Origin: Fluviibacter sp039805725
GTDB lineage: Bacteria; Pseudomonadota; Gammaproteobacteria; Burkholderiales; Rhodocyclaceae
Assembly (NCBI GenBank): GCA_039805725.1
Contig: JBDLTT010000030.1
Span: forward strand, 1 to 5,913
Length of the DNA: 5,913 nt
Direction of reading: 5' to 3'
Under the pieces are notes generated by a model that searched no databases, was not told where the DNA came from, and worked only from the letters and a program-made list of their open reading frames with translations. Positions 1 to 5,830 of the stretch are shown here, piece after piece. The position numbers were made by a program, and so were the translations under genes. How positions within the stretch are numbered: the first letter of the stretch is position 1; each line of letters starts with the position of its first letter.

Positions 1-589
1 CGTCCGACACCTGCTGGGTCAGTGTGTTCTGTGCGTTGTACATGGTGCGCAGCAGGCCTTCAATTTCAAGATTGGGATTCAGGTTGCCACGCACCTTGCG
101 CAGTGTTTCCACCAGATCCGACAAACCCTCGAGCGCGTAGTACTCGCACTGCATCGGAATCATCACTGACTGTGAGGCAACCAACGCATTCACGGTCAGC
201 ATGTTCAGGGCGGGCGGACAATCGATCAGCACGTAATCATATCGATCGGCCACGGTGGCCAGTGCATCCTTCAGACGCTGTTCGCGGCCATTGAGTTCGA
301 TCAGCTCGATCTCGGCCCCGGCCAGCTCACGGTTGGCCGGCAGAATGTCGAAACCGAATTCAGTTTTAACAATGGCGCCGCCCAGCGTGGTGTCGCCGAT
401 TAACAGTTGGTATACGGTCGGCAACGCATCGGTTTTCACGATACCGCAACCCGTGGTGGCATTGCCCTGCGGATCCAGGTCAATCAACAGTACGCGTTGA
501 TCCAGCTTAGCCAAGGCGGCGCTGAGATTGACGGCCGACGTAGTTTTACCTACACCGCCTTTTTGATTGGTAATCGCCAGAATCCGCAT
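1..589 (-). CDS. parA: ParA/Soj chromosome-partitioning ATPase (3' end beyond window)
   Basis: This is the N-terminal 196 codons of a ParA (Soj) family ATPase, which normally works with ParB bound at parS sites to segregate the replication origin. The reading frame starts MRILAITNQKGGVGKTT and is open to the left edge. Visible motifs are the deviant Walker A box KGGVGKTT (residues 10-17, with the signature lysine K10), the A' segment LLIDLDPQGNAT (34-45, D39) and Walker B VLIDCPP (120-126), followed by the family-typical IPMQCEYYALEGL. No N-terminal helix-turn-helix extension precedes the Walker box, which fits the short chromosomal type (family usually about 255-265 aa) rather than the large plasmid P1 type. 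It lies 25 bases downstream of rsmG; AAGG about 6 bases before the ATG can serve as ribosome binding site. parB is expected just outside the window; this is inference from the conserved gene order. Confidence 0.96.
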   Translation of the reverse strand, partial: MRILAITNQKGGVGKTTSAVNLSAALAKLDQRVLLIDLDPQGNATTGCGIVKTDALPTVYQLLIGDTTLGGAIVKTEFGFDILPANRELAGAEIELIELNGREQRLKDALATVADRYDYVLIDCPPALNMLTVNALVASQSVMIPMQCEYYALEGLSDLVETLRKVRGNLNPNLEIEGLLRTMYNAQNTLTQQVSD

Positions 590-614
590 ACTGCGCCTTT
601 GCAAACCTATATCA

Positions 615-1280
615 CTAAACCGTGGAATCGGTACCGACCAAAGCCAGCACGACAAGATGTCTTTCTGCGCCGAGACCGGGCACTTGCAGCGGGATTACCC
701 CCTTGACCACGACATCAGACGGTAATTCTGCCAGTTCGGCGTCCGGAAAGACACCTTTCATGGCATACCAGCCCCCATTTTCTGCCAGAAGACGACGGGT
801 TTGCCCCACCAAAGTGGCCAAAGTGGCATAAGCCCGCGCCGTAATGAGTGCAAAACCACCCGCACGGGCTGACGGGGGCGTCCAGTTTTCGACTCGGCCG
901 GAGACCGCGTTGAGGTTTTTAAGCCCCAGCGTCATCGCCGCCTGCTTGAGGAAAGCGACTTTTTTGCCGACGGTGTCGATGAGTGTAATCGAGCGCTCAG
1001 GCTGCAGAATTGCCAGCGGAATTCCCGGTAGGCCACCCCCGCTACCCACATCGAGCAAATCGCCCGGCGGCAGATGCGGCACAATGGCCAGCGAATCCAG
1101 CAGGTGCTGCGTCAGCATCGCCGAGCGCTCGCGCACTGCCGTCAGGTTATAGGCCTTATTCCACTTCTGCAGCAGATCCAGGTAGTCGAGCAATTTGCCA
1201 GCCTGAACCGCTGTCAAAGACACGCCCATCTCGGCGGCCCCGGCCAAGAGCTGGGCGATTTCTCCCGCTCGCTCGCTCAC
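615..1280 (-). CDS. rsmG: 16S rRNA (guanine-527-N7)-methyltransferase RsmG (GidB)
   Basis: SAM-dependent methyltransferase that makes m7G527 in 16S rRNA of the small ribosomal subunit; in several bacteria its loss gives low-level streptomycin resistance (family knowledge). With the chosen GTG start the product is 221 aa, close to the family's usual 205-240. The conserved N-terminal NKAYNLTAVR lies at 41-50, the SAM-binding glycine loop LLDVGSGGGLPGIPLA at 75-90, the second Rossmann strand LIDTVGKKVAFL at 100-111, ITARA at 146-150 and the C-terminal ERHLVV at 207-212. The frame stays open upstream to an ATG at 1412, but those 44 extra residues overlap mnmG, are unlike the family N-terminus and are compositionally odd. 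The GTG at 1280-1278 overlaps the mnmG stop as GTGA, the usual arrangement for translational coupling, and is therefore preferred. The internal ATG (Met18) would remove N-terminal helices. Confidence 0.95.
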   Translation of the reverse strand: MSERAGEIAQLLAGAAEMGVSLTAVQAGKLLDYLDLLQKWNKAYNLTAVRERSAMLTQHLLDSLAIVPHLPPGDLLDVGSGGGLPGIPLAILQPERSITLIDTVGKKVAFLKQAAMTLGLKNLNAVSGRVENWTPPSARAGGFALITARAYATLATLVGQTRRLLAENGGWYAMKGVFPDAELAELPSDVVVKGVIPLQVPGLGAERHLVVLALVGTDSTV

Positions 1281-3181
1281 AGTACGGCACCCAACGCCAC
1301 GCCGATGCGCTTGAGATGTACCAGAAGCAGCCCAATCGCAGCAGGCGTCACGCCCTGGATACGGGCGGCCTGACCCAGCGTCTGCGGCCGATGCGTCTGC
1401 AGCTTCTGGCAAACTTCGCGCGACAAGCCGATCACCTCGCTGTAATCCAGCGTCTCTGGCAAAACGAGTGTTTCATAAGCGGCCTGGCGCGCCACTTCGT
1501 CGCGCTGGCGGTCAATGTAGCCCTGGTATTTGGCCTGGATCTCCACCTGTTCGACCACTTCTGGCGCCAGCACGACGGCTTCGGTCAGACCGGCGCTTTG
1601 CGCCAATCGCTGCAAACCGGCATGCGTTGTATCCGGGCGGCGCAGGAGTTCAAAGACCGTGGTTTCACGTTCCAGCGGTTTGCCCAGCACCGGCTCGATC
1701 AAATCGTTGGCAACCTTGATCGGATTGACACGAAGACCGCGTAATCGCTGCAGTTCTTGCTCAATCGACTCTCGTTTGGCGCAAAATGCCGACCAACGCG
1801 CGTCATCAACCAACCGCATCTCCCGACCGATTTCGGTGAGACGGAGATCGGCATTGTCTTCACGCAGACTCAGGCGATATTCGGCACGACTGGTAAACAT
1901 GCGGTACGGCTCGCTCACGCCACGTGTGATGAGGTCGTCGACCAGCACGCCGAGGTACGACTCATCACGGCGCGGGCACCAGGCCGCTTCGCCACGGGTG
2001 TGGCGCGCCGCATTTAGTCCAGCCAGCAGGCCTTGCGCCGCAGCCTCTTCGTAGCCGGTCGTCCCATTGATCTGACCGGCAAAGAAGAGGCCGCTGACCG
2101 CCTTGGTTTCTAACGAGGCCTTCAATCCGCGCGGATCGAAATAGTCGTACTCAATCGCATAACCCGGGCGCAGGATGTGACACTGCTCCATACCGCGGAT
2201 GGAGCGCACGATCTGCAGCTGCACATCAAAAGGCAGAGAGGTCGAAATCCCGTTCGGATAGATCTCATGGGTATCCAGACCTTCCGGCTCAAGAAACACG
2301 TGGTGGCTGGCCTTGTCAGCAAAGCGATGAATCTTGTCTTCGATCGACGGGCAGTAACGCGGGCCGACACCTTCGATCACGCCGGTGTACATCGGCGAGC
2401 GGTCGAGGTTGTTGCGGATAATTTCGTGCGTGCGCTCGTTGGTATCAGTAATCCAGCAAGGCCGTTGCGCCGGATGCTGTGCGGCATTGCCGAGAAACGA
2501 AAACACCGGCATCGGATCATCTGAGTGCTGCGTTTGCATCACCGAAAAATCGATGGTTTTGCCGTCCAGGCGGGGTGGTGTGCCGGTTTTCAAACGACCC
2601 TGCGGCAGCTTTAGCTCACGCAGGCGTGCAGCCAACGAGACCGACGGCGGATCGCCCATCCGACCGCCCGAATAATTCTGCAGCCCGACGTGGATGAGTC
2701 CGTTCAGAAATGTGCCGGCGGTCAACACCACCGCGTTGGCCTGAAAGCGGATGCCAAGTTGGGTGACGGCGCCAACCACGCGGTCGCCATCCATGATCAG
2801 ATCATCGCAAGCCTGGGCAAAAATCGTCAGGTTCGGCTGGTTCTCGAGTCGGCGACGGATCGCCTGTTTGTACAGAACCCGATCAGCCTGGGCCCGAGTT
2901 GCACGCACGGCCGGACCCTTTGAGGCATTGAGAATACGGAACTGGATACCCGCCTCGTCGGTGGCGGCCGCCATGGCGCCGCCCAGGGCATCGACTTCTT
3001 TAACCAGATGCCCTTTGCCGATACCGCCAATCGACGGGTTGCAACTCATCACGCCCAGCGTTTCCATGCTGTGCGTCAGCAGCAGCGTACGGGCGCCCGT
3101 GCGCGCCGAAGCTAGCGCGGCCTCCGTGCCGGCATGGCCACCGCCCACCACAATCACATCGAAACGATCCGGGAACTCCAT
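1277..3181 (-). CDS. mnmG: tRNA uridine-5-carboxymethylaminomethyl modification enzyme MnmG (GidA)
   Basis: FAD-dependent subunit of the MnmE-MnmG complex that, with 5,10-methylene-tetrahydrofolate and NADH, builds the (carboxymethyl)aminomethyl group on U34 of tRNAs reading split codon boxes; cytoplasmic. The 634 aa product is full length (E. coli protein about 629). Seen in the sequence: the FAD dinucleotide-binding motif GGGHAG at 13-18, CNPSIGGIGKG beginning at Cys47, KTGTPPR from Lys198, GPRYCPSIEDK with Cys277, FTSRAEYRLSLREDNADLRL from Phe429, and a C-terminal helical domain ending with a LLLVHLKR-type segment. Cys47 and Cys277 fall at the same positions as the two functionally important cysteines of the E. 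coli enzyme. The start MEFPDRFDVIVVGGG fits the family; the ribosome binding site is weak. First gene of the leftward cluster with rsmG and parA. Confidence 0.98.
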   Translation of the reverse strand: MEFPDRFDVIVVGGGHAGTEAALASARTGARTLLLTHSMETLGVMSCNPSIGGIGKGHLVKEVDALGGAMAAATDEAGIQFRILNASKGPAVRATRAQADRVLYKQAIRRRLENQPNLTIFAQACDDLIMDGDRVVGAVTQLGIRFQANAVVLTAGTFLNGLIHVGLQNYSGGRMGDPPSVSLAARLRELKLPQGRLKTGTPPRLDGKTIDFSVMQTQHSDDPMPVFSFLGNAAQHPAQRPCWITDTNERTHEIIRNNLDRSPMYTGVIEGVGPRYCPSIEDKIHRFADKASHHVFLEPEGLDTHEIYPNGISTSLPFDVQLQIVRSIRGMEQCHILRPGYAIEYDYFDPRGLKASLETKAVSGLFFAGQINGTTGYEEAAAQGLLAGLNAARHTRGEAAWCPRRDESYLGVLVDDLITRGVSEPYRMFTSRAEYRLSLREDNADLRLTEIGREMRLVDDARWSAFCAKRESIEQELQRLRGLRVNPIKVANDLIEPVLGKPLERETTVFELLRRPDTTHAGLQRLAQSAGLTEAVVLAPEVVEQVEIQAKYQGYIDRQRDEVARQAAYETLVLPETLDYSEVIGLSREVCQKLQTHRPQTLGQAARIQGVTPAAIGLLLVHLKRIGVALGAVL

Positions 3182-3273
3182 CGACTGTCTTTAGCAGATT
3201 GAACTGCGCGCTACAAAAGGGGGGTAATTTTAGCGAAAGACTGCGGGTTTGGTGATGCTTTCTGCGGCTTTTC

Positions 3274-3302
3274 ATTTGATTTCTCAGGGAATTTCTTGTC
3301 AA
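3274..3302 (-). promoter_or_regulatory. Candidate sigma70 promoter of the mnmG-rsmG-parA cluster
   Basis: On the minus strand a perfect -35 hexamer TTGACA (3302-3297) is followed after exactly 17 bases by TCAAAT (3279-3274), 4 of 6 to the -10 consensus. Transcription would begin near 3267, leaving a leader of about 85 bases before the mnmG ATG. A second, weaker -10 candidate, TAAAAT (3232-3227), lies nearer the gene with only a poor -35 (TCACCA, 3255-3250). No transcript data are available, so which is used is inference. Confidence 0.6.
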
Positions 3303-3328
3303 CACCACCAAAATCGCCAGGCATCATC

Positions 3329-3365
3329 ATAGCTTTTAGCTAATTCATAGTTAGTAACAATCAAT
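3329..3365 (+). promoter_or_regulatory. Candidate OxyR-binding box upstream of ahpC
   Basis: Aligned with the E. coli OxyR motif (four ATAG/CTAT elements spaced 11 bases apart over 37 bases, plus internal T and A positions), this stretch reads ATAG, T, A, CTAA, then TTAG, A, CAAT at the expected spacing. That is 16 of 20 specified positions, the left half being nearly perfect. It lies directly upstream of a candidate ahpC promoter, the position from which oxidised OxyR activates. A peroxiredoxin gene is the classic OxyR target. The match was counted by eye; no oxyR gene is in the window, so the regulator itself is inferred. Confidence 0.5.
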
Positions 3366-3394
3366 TGGATTTATCGGCAGACCCCCCCTAAACT
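3365..3394 (+). promoter_or_regulatory. Candidate ahpC promoter with C7 run in the spacer
   Basis: TTGGAT (3365-3370, 3 of 6 to the -35 consensus) and TAAACT (3389-3394, 4 of 6 to -10) are separated by 18 bases. The weak -35 abutting the OxyR-like box is what one expects of an activator-dependent promoter. The spacer ends with seven consecutive C residues (3382-3388) touching the -10 element. Predicted transcription start is near 3401, leaving a leader of about 57 bases. Confidence 0.4.
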
Positions 3395-3407
3395 TCGAGG
3401 GGTCGAA
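3394..3407 (+). repeat. Small inverted repeat at the predicted ahpC transcript start
   Basis: TTCGA, a GGGG loop, and TCGAA form a perfect 5-base inverted repeat. It straddles the predicted transcription start of ahpC. It is too short to call a terminator and could be an operator half-site pair or chance. Confidence 0.3.
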
Positions 3408-3421
3408 AAGACATTCCTTTT

Positions 3422-3439
3422 TTCAAACATCTTCAAACA
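3422..3439 (+). repeat. Tandem 8-base direct repeat in the ahpC leader
   Basis: TTCAAACA occurs at 3422-3429 and again at 3432-3439, a period of exactly 10 bases, ending just upstream of the Shine-Dalgarno. The region is A/C-rich and unstructured, which may keep the ribosome binding site open; any role is inference. Confidence 0.45.
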
Positions 3440-3445
3440 CCAACC

Positions 3446-3450
3446 AGGAG
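3446..3450 (+). promoter_or_regulatory. Strong ribosome binding site of ahpC
   Basis: AGGAG lies 7 bases before the ATG at 3458 and fixes the ahpC start. It fits the high expression usual for this peroxiredoxin. Confidence 0.85.
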
Positions 3451-3457
3451 CAACACC

Positions 3458-4033
3458 ATGTCGTTGATTAACACCCACGTTCAACCGTTCAAGACTCAAG
3501 CCTTCGTTAACCGCAACGGCAAGGGTGAGTTCATTGAAGTGTCGGATGCCAGCCTGAAGGGCAAATGGTCCGTGCTGATTTTTATGCCGGCCGCCTTTAC
3601 GTTTAACTGCCCGACCGAAATCGAAGATGCGGCTGACCACTATGCCGAATTCCAAAAGGCAGGTGCCGAAGTCTATATCGTCACGACCGACACGCACTTC
3701 TCGCACAAGGTATGGCACGAAACCTCGCCGGCAGTCGGCAAGGCCAAGTTCCCGCTGATCGGCGACCCAACACACCAACTGACCAACGCCTTTGGCGTCC
3801 ACATCCCGGAAGAGGGTCTGGCCCTGCGCGGTACCTTCATCATCAACCCGGACGGCATGATCAAAACGGCTGAAATTCACTCGAACGAAATCGCCCGCGA
3901 TGTCGCTGAAACACTGCGTAAGCTGAAGGCTGCCCAGTACACCGCCTCGCACCCGGGTGAAGTCTGTCCGGCCAAGTGGAAGGAAGGCGAAAAGACGCTG
4001 GCGCCATCGCTGGATCTGGTTGGCAAGATCTAA
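3458..4033 (+). CDS. ahpC: Alkyl hydroperoxide reductase subunit C (2-Cys peroxiredoxin)
   Basis: Cytoplasmic typical 2-Cys peroxiredoxin that reduces H2O2, organic hydroperoxides and peroxynitrite and is recycled by AhpF. The 191 aa product is 4 residues longer than E. coli AhpC (187), the extra residues lying near residues 19-23. It has the N-terminus MSLINT, the peroxidatic site P44-x3-T48-x2-C51 (PAAFTFNCPTE), the TTDTHFSHK segment, the active-site arginine in ALRGTF, and the resolving Cys170 in GEVCPAKW, with the diagnostic C-terminus SLDLVGKI. Around the peroxidatic cysteine it reads FMPAAFTFNC where E. coli has FYPADFTFVC; catalytic Pro, Thr and Cys are kept, so activity is expected. 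The AGGAG ribosome binding site supports this start. ahpF follows 191 bases downstream on the same strand, and an OxyR-like box lies upstream. Confidence 0.98.
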   Translation: MSLINTHVQPFKTQAFVNRNGKGEFIEVSDASLKGKWSVLIFMPAAFTFNCPTEIEDAADHYAEFQKAGAEVYIVTTDTHFSHKVWHETSPAVGKAKFPLIGDPTHQLTNAFGVHIPEEGLALRGTFIINPDGMIKTAEIHSNEIARDVAETLRKLKAAQYTASHPGEVCPAKWKEGEKTLAPSLDLVGKI

Positions 4034-4080
4034 TTCAGACCGTTCTTACCGCGGACTAAAAACAGCCGCAACAGAGAGCG

Positions 4081-4100
4081 CCCGGAGCTTCGGCTCCGGG
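4081..4100 (+). terminator. UUCG-capped hairpin after ahpC (terminator, attenuator or mRNA-stabilising stem)
   Basis: CCCGGAGC, TTCG, GCTCCGGG form a perfect 8-base-pair GC-rich stem closed by the extra-stable cUUCGg tetraloop, 47 bases after the ahpC stop. It is followed by TTCCCCCCC (4101-4109) instead of a T-run, so it is not a textbook intrinsic terminator. Its place between ahpC and ahpF suggests partial termination or protection of the ahpC message from 3' decay, giving more AhpC than AhpF. The structure is plain in the sequence; the function is inferred. Confidence 0.6.
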
Positions 4101-4224
4101 TTCCCCCCCAAAGACTGTAATTGCATCGCCAAGCGGCGAGTTGGGCTTACCTTGTCCGAATCTGGCCTGCGCTCGCTTTTTGGCTATGCGATGACCGCAA
4201 CTAATGAGTACCCAGGAGTTCACC
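4101..4224 (+). other. ahpC-ahpF intergenic stretch, no gene recognised
   Basis: After the hairpin this stretch holds a small second inverted repeat (TCGCC-AAGC-GGCGA, 4126-4139). I saw no convincing -35/-10 pair. A 13-codon reading frame (ATG 4191, stop 4230-4232) overlaps the ahpF start but lacks a ribosome binding site. ahpF is therefore most simply read from the ahpC promoter through the hairpin. Confidence 0.4.
4214..4218 (+). promoter_or_regulatory. Ribosome binding site that fixes the ahpF start
   Basis: AGGAG is 6 bases upstream of the ATG at 4225. It lies downstream of the alternative in-frame ATG at 4204, so it supports the shorter product beginning MLDANIQEQLKAYL. Confidence 0.85.
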
Positions 4225-5799
4225 ATGCTTGACGCAAATATTCAGGAACAACTTAAAGCGTACCTCCAACGCTTGGAGCAGCCGATCCAGATCATGACAT
4301 CGCTAGACAACAGCGATGCTTCGGCGCAGATGCGTGAGCTGGTCAACGAAATTGACACCCTCTCCGACATGGTGAGCGTGGTTGAAACCAATGATGCCGA
4401 ATTGAAGCCATCTTTTCGCGTGGCGCCACTCCATCACGCCGGTGAGCGCGGCATCGCCCGCTTTGCCGGCCTGCCCATGGGGCACGAGTTCACCTCGCTC
4501 GTTTTGGCACTGTTGCAGATGGGCGGTTACCCACCCAAAGTCGACGCCAGTGTCATCGAGCAGATTCGCAATCTGCCCGGCGATTACAAGTTTGAGACCT
4601 TTATCTCGCTGAGCTGTCACAACTGTCCGGATGTCGTTCAGGCGCTCAATCTCATGGCGGCCATTAACCCACGCGTCCAGCACACCATGATCGATGGCGC
4701 CATGTTCCAGGAGATGGTTGAGACACGTCAGATCATGGCTGTACCCACCGTGTACCTGAATGGTGAAGAGTTTGGCGCCGGTCGCATGACTATCGAAGAA
4801 ATTCTCGCCAAACTGGACACGGGTGCGGCCGCCCGCGAGGCTGAGAAGATCAGCGCTCGGGCACCCTACGATGTACTCATCGTCGGCGGTGGCCCGGCCG
4901 GTTCGGCATCTGCGATTTACGCTGCCAGAAAGGGGTTGCGCACCGGGATCCTCGCCGAGCGCTTTGGTGGCCAGGTGATGGATACCCTGGGTATCGAAAA
5001 CTTCATTTCCGTGCAAGAGACCGAAGGACCACAGCTGGTCGCACAGCTGGAGCAGCACGTCAAAGCGTATGACGTCGATATCATGAATCTGCAGCGTGCC
5101 GCCGCGCTGACCCCCGCTAGCGAAGCGGGTGGCTACGCCGAACTCCGCACGGCCAGCGGTGCTGTGTTAAAAGCCAAGAGTGTGATCATTTCCACGGGCG
5201 CCCGCTGGCGCGAACTCAACGTCCCTGGCGAACTGGAGTATCGTGGCAAGGGTGTGGCCTACTGCCCGCACTGCGATGGTCCACTATTCAAAGGCAAACG
5301 CGTAGCCGTGATCGGCGGTGGCAATTCAGGCGTCGAAGCCGCCATTGACCTGGCAGGTATCGTCGGACACGTCACACTCATCGAGTTCGGTGCCGAACTG
5401 CGTGCCGATGCTGTGCTTCAACGCAAACTGGCCAGCCTGCCCAACGTGGTCATCCTCAAGAATGCGCAAACCATGGAGGTTCTGGGCGATGGCAATAAAG
5501 TTACTGGTCTCGTCTATAAGAATCGTGACAACGGTGAAGACATTCGCGTCGAGCTTGAAGGGATCTTCGTCCAGATCGGTCTATTGCCCAACACGGACTG
5601 GCTGAAGGGCACACTAGAACTCTCCAAGATGGGTGAGATTGAGGTCGGTAGCCACGGCCAAACCTCGGCCACCGGCATCTTCGCTGCCGGCGACTGCACG
5701 ACCGTGCCATACAAGCAGATCATCATCGCCATGGGCGAGGGCGCCAAAGCATCCCTGGGTGCCTTTGACTATCTGATCCGCAGCTCGGCACCGGCCTAG
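4225..5799 (+). CDS. ahpF: Alkyl hydroperoxide reductase subunit F (NAD(P)H:AhpC disulfide reductase)
   Basis: Flavoprotein that passes electrons from NADH through FAD and two redox disulfides to AhpC; cytoplasmic homodimer. The 524 aa product compares with 521 for E. coli AhpF. In order: an N-terminal tandem thioredoxin-like domain with redox-active CHNC (Cys131, Cys134), a linker, the FAD-binding Rossmann motif GGGPAG (221-226), the thioredoxin-reductase-type CPHC (Cys347, Cys350), the NAD(P)-binding GGGNSG (364-369), and the C-terminal FAD-contact segment AGDCTTVPYKQ. Both CXXC pairs are intact, so it should be functional. The frame is open seven codons further upstream to an ATG at 4204, but homology (E. 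coli begins MLDTNMKTQLKAYL) and the AGGAG six bases before 4225 fix this start. It presumably shares the ahpC transcript, modulated by the intervening hairpin. Confidence 0.97.
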   Translation: MLDANIQEQLKAYLQRLEQPIQIMTSLDNSDASAQMRELVNEIDTLSDMVSVVETNDAELKPSFRVAPLHHAGERGIARFAGLPMGHEFTSLVLALLQMGGYPPKVDASVIEQIRNLPGDYKFETFISLSCHNCPDVVQALNLMAAINPRVQHTMIDGAMFQEMVETRQIMAVPTVYLNGEEFGAGRMTIEEILAKLDTGAAAREAEKISARAPYDVLIVGGGPAGSASAIYAARKGLRTGILAERFGGQVMDTLGIENFISVQETEGPQLVAQLEQHVKAYDVDIMNLQRAAALTPASEAGGYAELRTASGAVLKAKSVIISTGARWRELNVPGELEYRGKGVAYCPHCDGPLFKGKRVAVIGGGNSGVEAAIDLAGIVGHVTLIEFGAELRADAVLQRKLASLPNVVILKNAQTMEVLGDGNKVTGLVYKNRDNGEDIRVELEGIFVQIGLLPNTDWLKGTLELSKMGEIEVGSHGQTSATGIFAAGDCTTVPYKQIIIAMGEGAKASLGAFDYLIRSSAPA

Positions 5800-5818
5800 G
5801 TCCACTTTCTTGGCAGCG

Positions 5819-5824
5819 TAAAAT
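5819..5824 (+). promoter_or_regulatory. Possible -10 element of the downstream flavoprotein gene
   Basis: TAAAAT (5 of 6 to TATAAT) ends 6 bases before the ATG at 5831, so a transcript could begin at or next to the start codon. No good -35 was found 16-18 bases upstream, which makes this only a candidate. Confidence 0.3.
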
Positions 5825-5830
5825 GGCGGT

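Noticed and set aside
1281..1412. 44-residue N-terminal extension of rsmG
   Set aside because: It lies wholly within mnmG coding sequence and does not resemble RsmG; the GTG at 1280 gives the usual family length.
1661..1676. parS-like sequence (GTTTCACGT half-site) near the par genes
   Set aside because: The left half matches the TGTTTCACGTGAAACA palindrome over nine bases, but the right half does not (about 10 of 16 overall), and the stretch is explained by mnmG codons.
3371..3952. Long open frame on the minus strand opposite ahpC
   Set aside because: It covers the ahpC gene and its promoter in antisense, shows no recognisable motif, and has no evident ribosome binding site.
4126..4139. 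Second small hairpin (TCGCC-AAGC-GGCGA) after ahpC as a terminator
   Set aside because: Only five base pairs and no T-run follows; kept only as a note in the intergenic entry.
4204..4224. Alternative upstream ATG for ahpF adding seven residues
   Set aside because: No Shine-Dalgarno precedes it, the real AGGAG lies inside the extension, and the family N-terminus begins at the ATG at 4225.
4191..4232. 13-codon reading frame overlapping the ahpF start, a possible leader peptide
   Set aside because: It lacks a ribosome binding site, has no run of regulatory codons, and its overlap with ahpF is not of the usual coupling type.
4303..5058. Long open frame on the minus strand opposite ahpF
   Set aside because: It is antisense to a well-supported gene with intact motifs and its translation shows no recognisable domain; open antisense frames are common in GC-rich genes.
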